A stretch of DNA of 64,000 bases from MFD04580-c1 sp963702995. GTDB lineage: Bacteria; Planctomycetota; Phycisphaerae; Tepidisphaerales; Tepidisphaeraceae. Position 1 is the first letter of the stretch, and every line of letters begins with the position of its first letter. A program made the position numbers and the translations under genes. The notes below the pieces were generated by a model. That model made no database searches, had not been told where the DNA came from, and saw only the letters and a program-made list of their open reading frames with translations. Positions 62,787-64,000 of this stretch are shown here, in pieces. The stretch spans positions 2,232,001-2,296,000 of the forward strand of contig OY969783.1 of the NCBI GenBank assembly GCA_963702995.1, read 5' to 3'.

Positions 62787-64000
62787 ATGCAATTGAACTC
62801 TTCGTTATTGACGCTCCCGCGGGGCGTTCGCGTGGGCCCTGACCGTCGCCACGGCACTCGGCTCGTTAGGTTTCGCGGTGCGCCCGGCGGTTGCGGGGCA
62901 GGACTTCGTCCCACGCTATAACGCCGAAGAATGGCATTCCCCCAAGGCCCCGCCCGAGGCCGAATACTACAAGATCATCACCATTCCCACGCCCGAAGGC
63001 GTCGAGCTCGAATGCGGCGGGATGGAGAACCTGCCCGGCGGCAAGCTCGCCGTCTCGACGCGCAAAGGGGACATCTACGTCGTCGAGAACGCGAACGACG
63101 ACCCGCCGGACAAGGTGAAGTTCACCAAGTGGGCCACCGGCATGCACGAGGTGATGGGACTCGCCTATAACGCGAAGGATGGCTTCCTTTATGCCGTGCA
63201 GCGCGGCGAGATCACGCGCCTCAAGGACTCCGACGGCCGCGGCCGAGCCAACGTTTACGAGACCTACTGCGACGACTGGGGCATTGGCGGCGACTATCAC
63301 GAATACCCCTGGATGTCGAAGTTCGACAAGGACGGGAACCTTTTCGTCCTGCTCTGCCTCACCGGCTCCTTCACCAGCGAGATCGATTACCGGGGCTGGT
63401 GCCTGAAGGTGACGCCCGACGGCAAGAGCCACCCCTACGCCAGCGGCATCCGCTCGCCGGGCGGGATCGGGTTTGACGACAAGGGGAACCTCTTCTTCAC
63501 CGACAACCAGGGCCCGTGGAACGGCACCAGCTCGCTTAAGCACATCACGCAGGGGTCGTTCCAGGGGAACCCGCAAGGGAACAAATGGTATGAGCTGCCA
63601 AAGGTGAAGGCCGAGCTGGGCGAGCACCGCGCGAACCGCAGACGCTCAGCCGCATCTGGGTGGAGGCGGGGAAGATCCCGCAGTTTGTACCCCCTCCTGC
63701 CCTGTTGCCGCACATCCGGGTCGGCCAGAGCTCCAGCGGGATCGTCTGCGACGCGAGCGCCGGCAAGTTCGGGCCGTACGCCCATCAGATGTTCGTCGGC
63801 GACCAGCACCACAGCAACATCTGCCGCGTGGCGCTGGAGAAGGTGAAAGGAAGGCTGCAGGGCGTGTCGATCCCCTTCCGCGAGGGTTTCAATTCCGGAA
63901 TCGTGCCGATGATCCAGTCGCCCGACGGCTCCTTTTTCGTCGGCGGCACGAACCGCGGCTGGGGCAGCGTCGGCCCGAAGGCCTTCTCGCTGGAGCGGCT
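62787..64000 (+). CDS. Secreted planctomycete protein with NHL/GSDH-like beta-propeller start, cut by the window and frameshifted
   Basis: Open at the right edge. ATG 62787 begins QLNSSLLTLPRG; at 62821 one G is missing from a GGGG run and the other frame gives the signal peptide AFAWALTVATALGSLGFAVRPAVAGQD. The mature part: GMENLPGGKLAVSTRKGDIYVVEN, DKVKFTKWATGMHEVMGLAYNAKDGFLYAVQRGEITRLKDSDG, DYHEYPWMSKFDKDGNLFVLLCL, GGIGFDDKGNLFFTDNQGPWN: blades of a beta-propeller like those in glucose/sorbosone dehydrogenases and large planctomycete haem proteins. A second shift is near 63630; the frame continues RIWVEAGKIPQFVPPPALLPH and VGGTNRGWGSVGP. Confidence 0.85.

Overview
The window looks like a chromosomal segment of a GC-rich planctomycete (Planctomycetota, possibly a Phycisphaerae-type lineage). 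Family content supports this: DUF1080 protein, Tat-exported Gfo/Idh/MocA oxidoreductase, multi-haem cytochrome with a PA14-like region, secreted haem-binding/dehydrogenase-type protein at the right edge, tandem Flp pilins, and many small dispersed intergenic repeats. The species is inference. I saw no rRNA, tRNA, CRISPR array, integrase or transposase.

Layout. 1-5.2 kb: a WG-repeat lipoprotein, a secreted HEAT-like protein, then a retron-type reverse transcriptase preceded by about 390 nt of strongly structured, non-coding DNA and faced by a small HExxH metalloprotease. 5.2-9.6 kb: rlmN, a 126-bp palindromic element, a GH31 glycosidase and a ParDE toxin-antitoxin pair. 9.6-21.6 kb: eleven minus-strand genes, several overlapping (HAD phosphatase, M20 deacylase, class-III aminotransferase, PaaK-like adenylating enzyme, SGNH hydrolase, GNAT-like N-acyltransferase, ureohydrolase, two SMR-type membrane proteins, fatty acid desaturase, GH114-like lipoprotein). 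This reads as an uncharacterised biosynthetic cluster for an N-acylated or aminated small molecule or lipid. 21.9-25.4 kb: a sugar-catabolism cluster (aldo/keto reductase, RbsD/FucU mutarotase, TIM-barrel isomerase, zinc dehydrogenase). 25.9-35.6 kb: a membrane protein, a 2-hydroxyacid dehydrogenase, an HDOD-GGDEF protein, zwf, M29 aminopeptidase, two small membrane proteins, icd. 35.7-39.1 kb: a single-chain Type IIG restriction-modification enzyme. 39.1-47.4 kb: lipoproteins, a TerB/J-domain membrane protein, a phosphate-type porin, DUF1080, a Tat-exported oxidoreductase, a response regulator, a repeat-containing secreted protein. 47.5-50.9 kb: rsmH, a pseudopilin, two near-identical Flp pilins, a zinc-ribbon membrane protein. 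50.9-58.6 kb: a SUF iron-sulfur operon (sufA, sufB, sufC, sufD, a Uma2 nuclease gene, a sufS-sufE fusion, sufT). 58.9-64 kb: the multi-haem PA14 cytochrome, a GH18 hydrolase and a secreted planctomycete protein cut by the window edge.

Quality note. At least 16 conserved genes or gene positions carry single frameshifts, including in core genes (rsmH, sufC, sufD). Most are explained by loss of one base from a run of C or G. I therefore treat these genes as intact in the organism and the shifts as probable sequencing errors; coordinates given span the whole reconstructed gene.

Most interesting items: the retron-type RT with its 132-nt hairpin and hairpin cluster, the minus-strand biosynthetic cluster, and several families of dispersed palindromic repeats.
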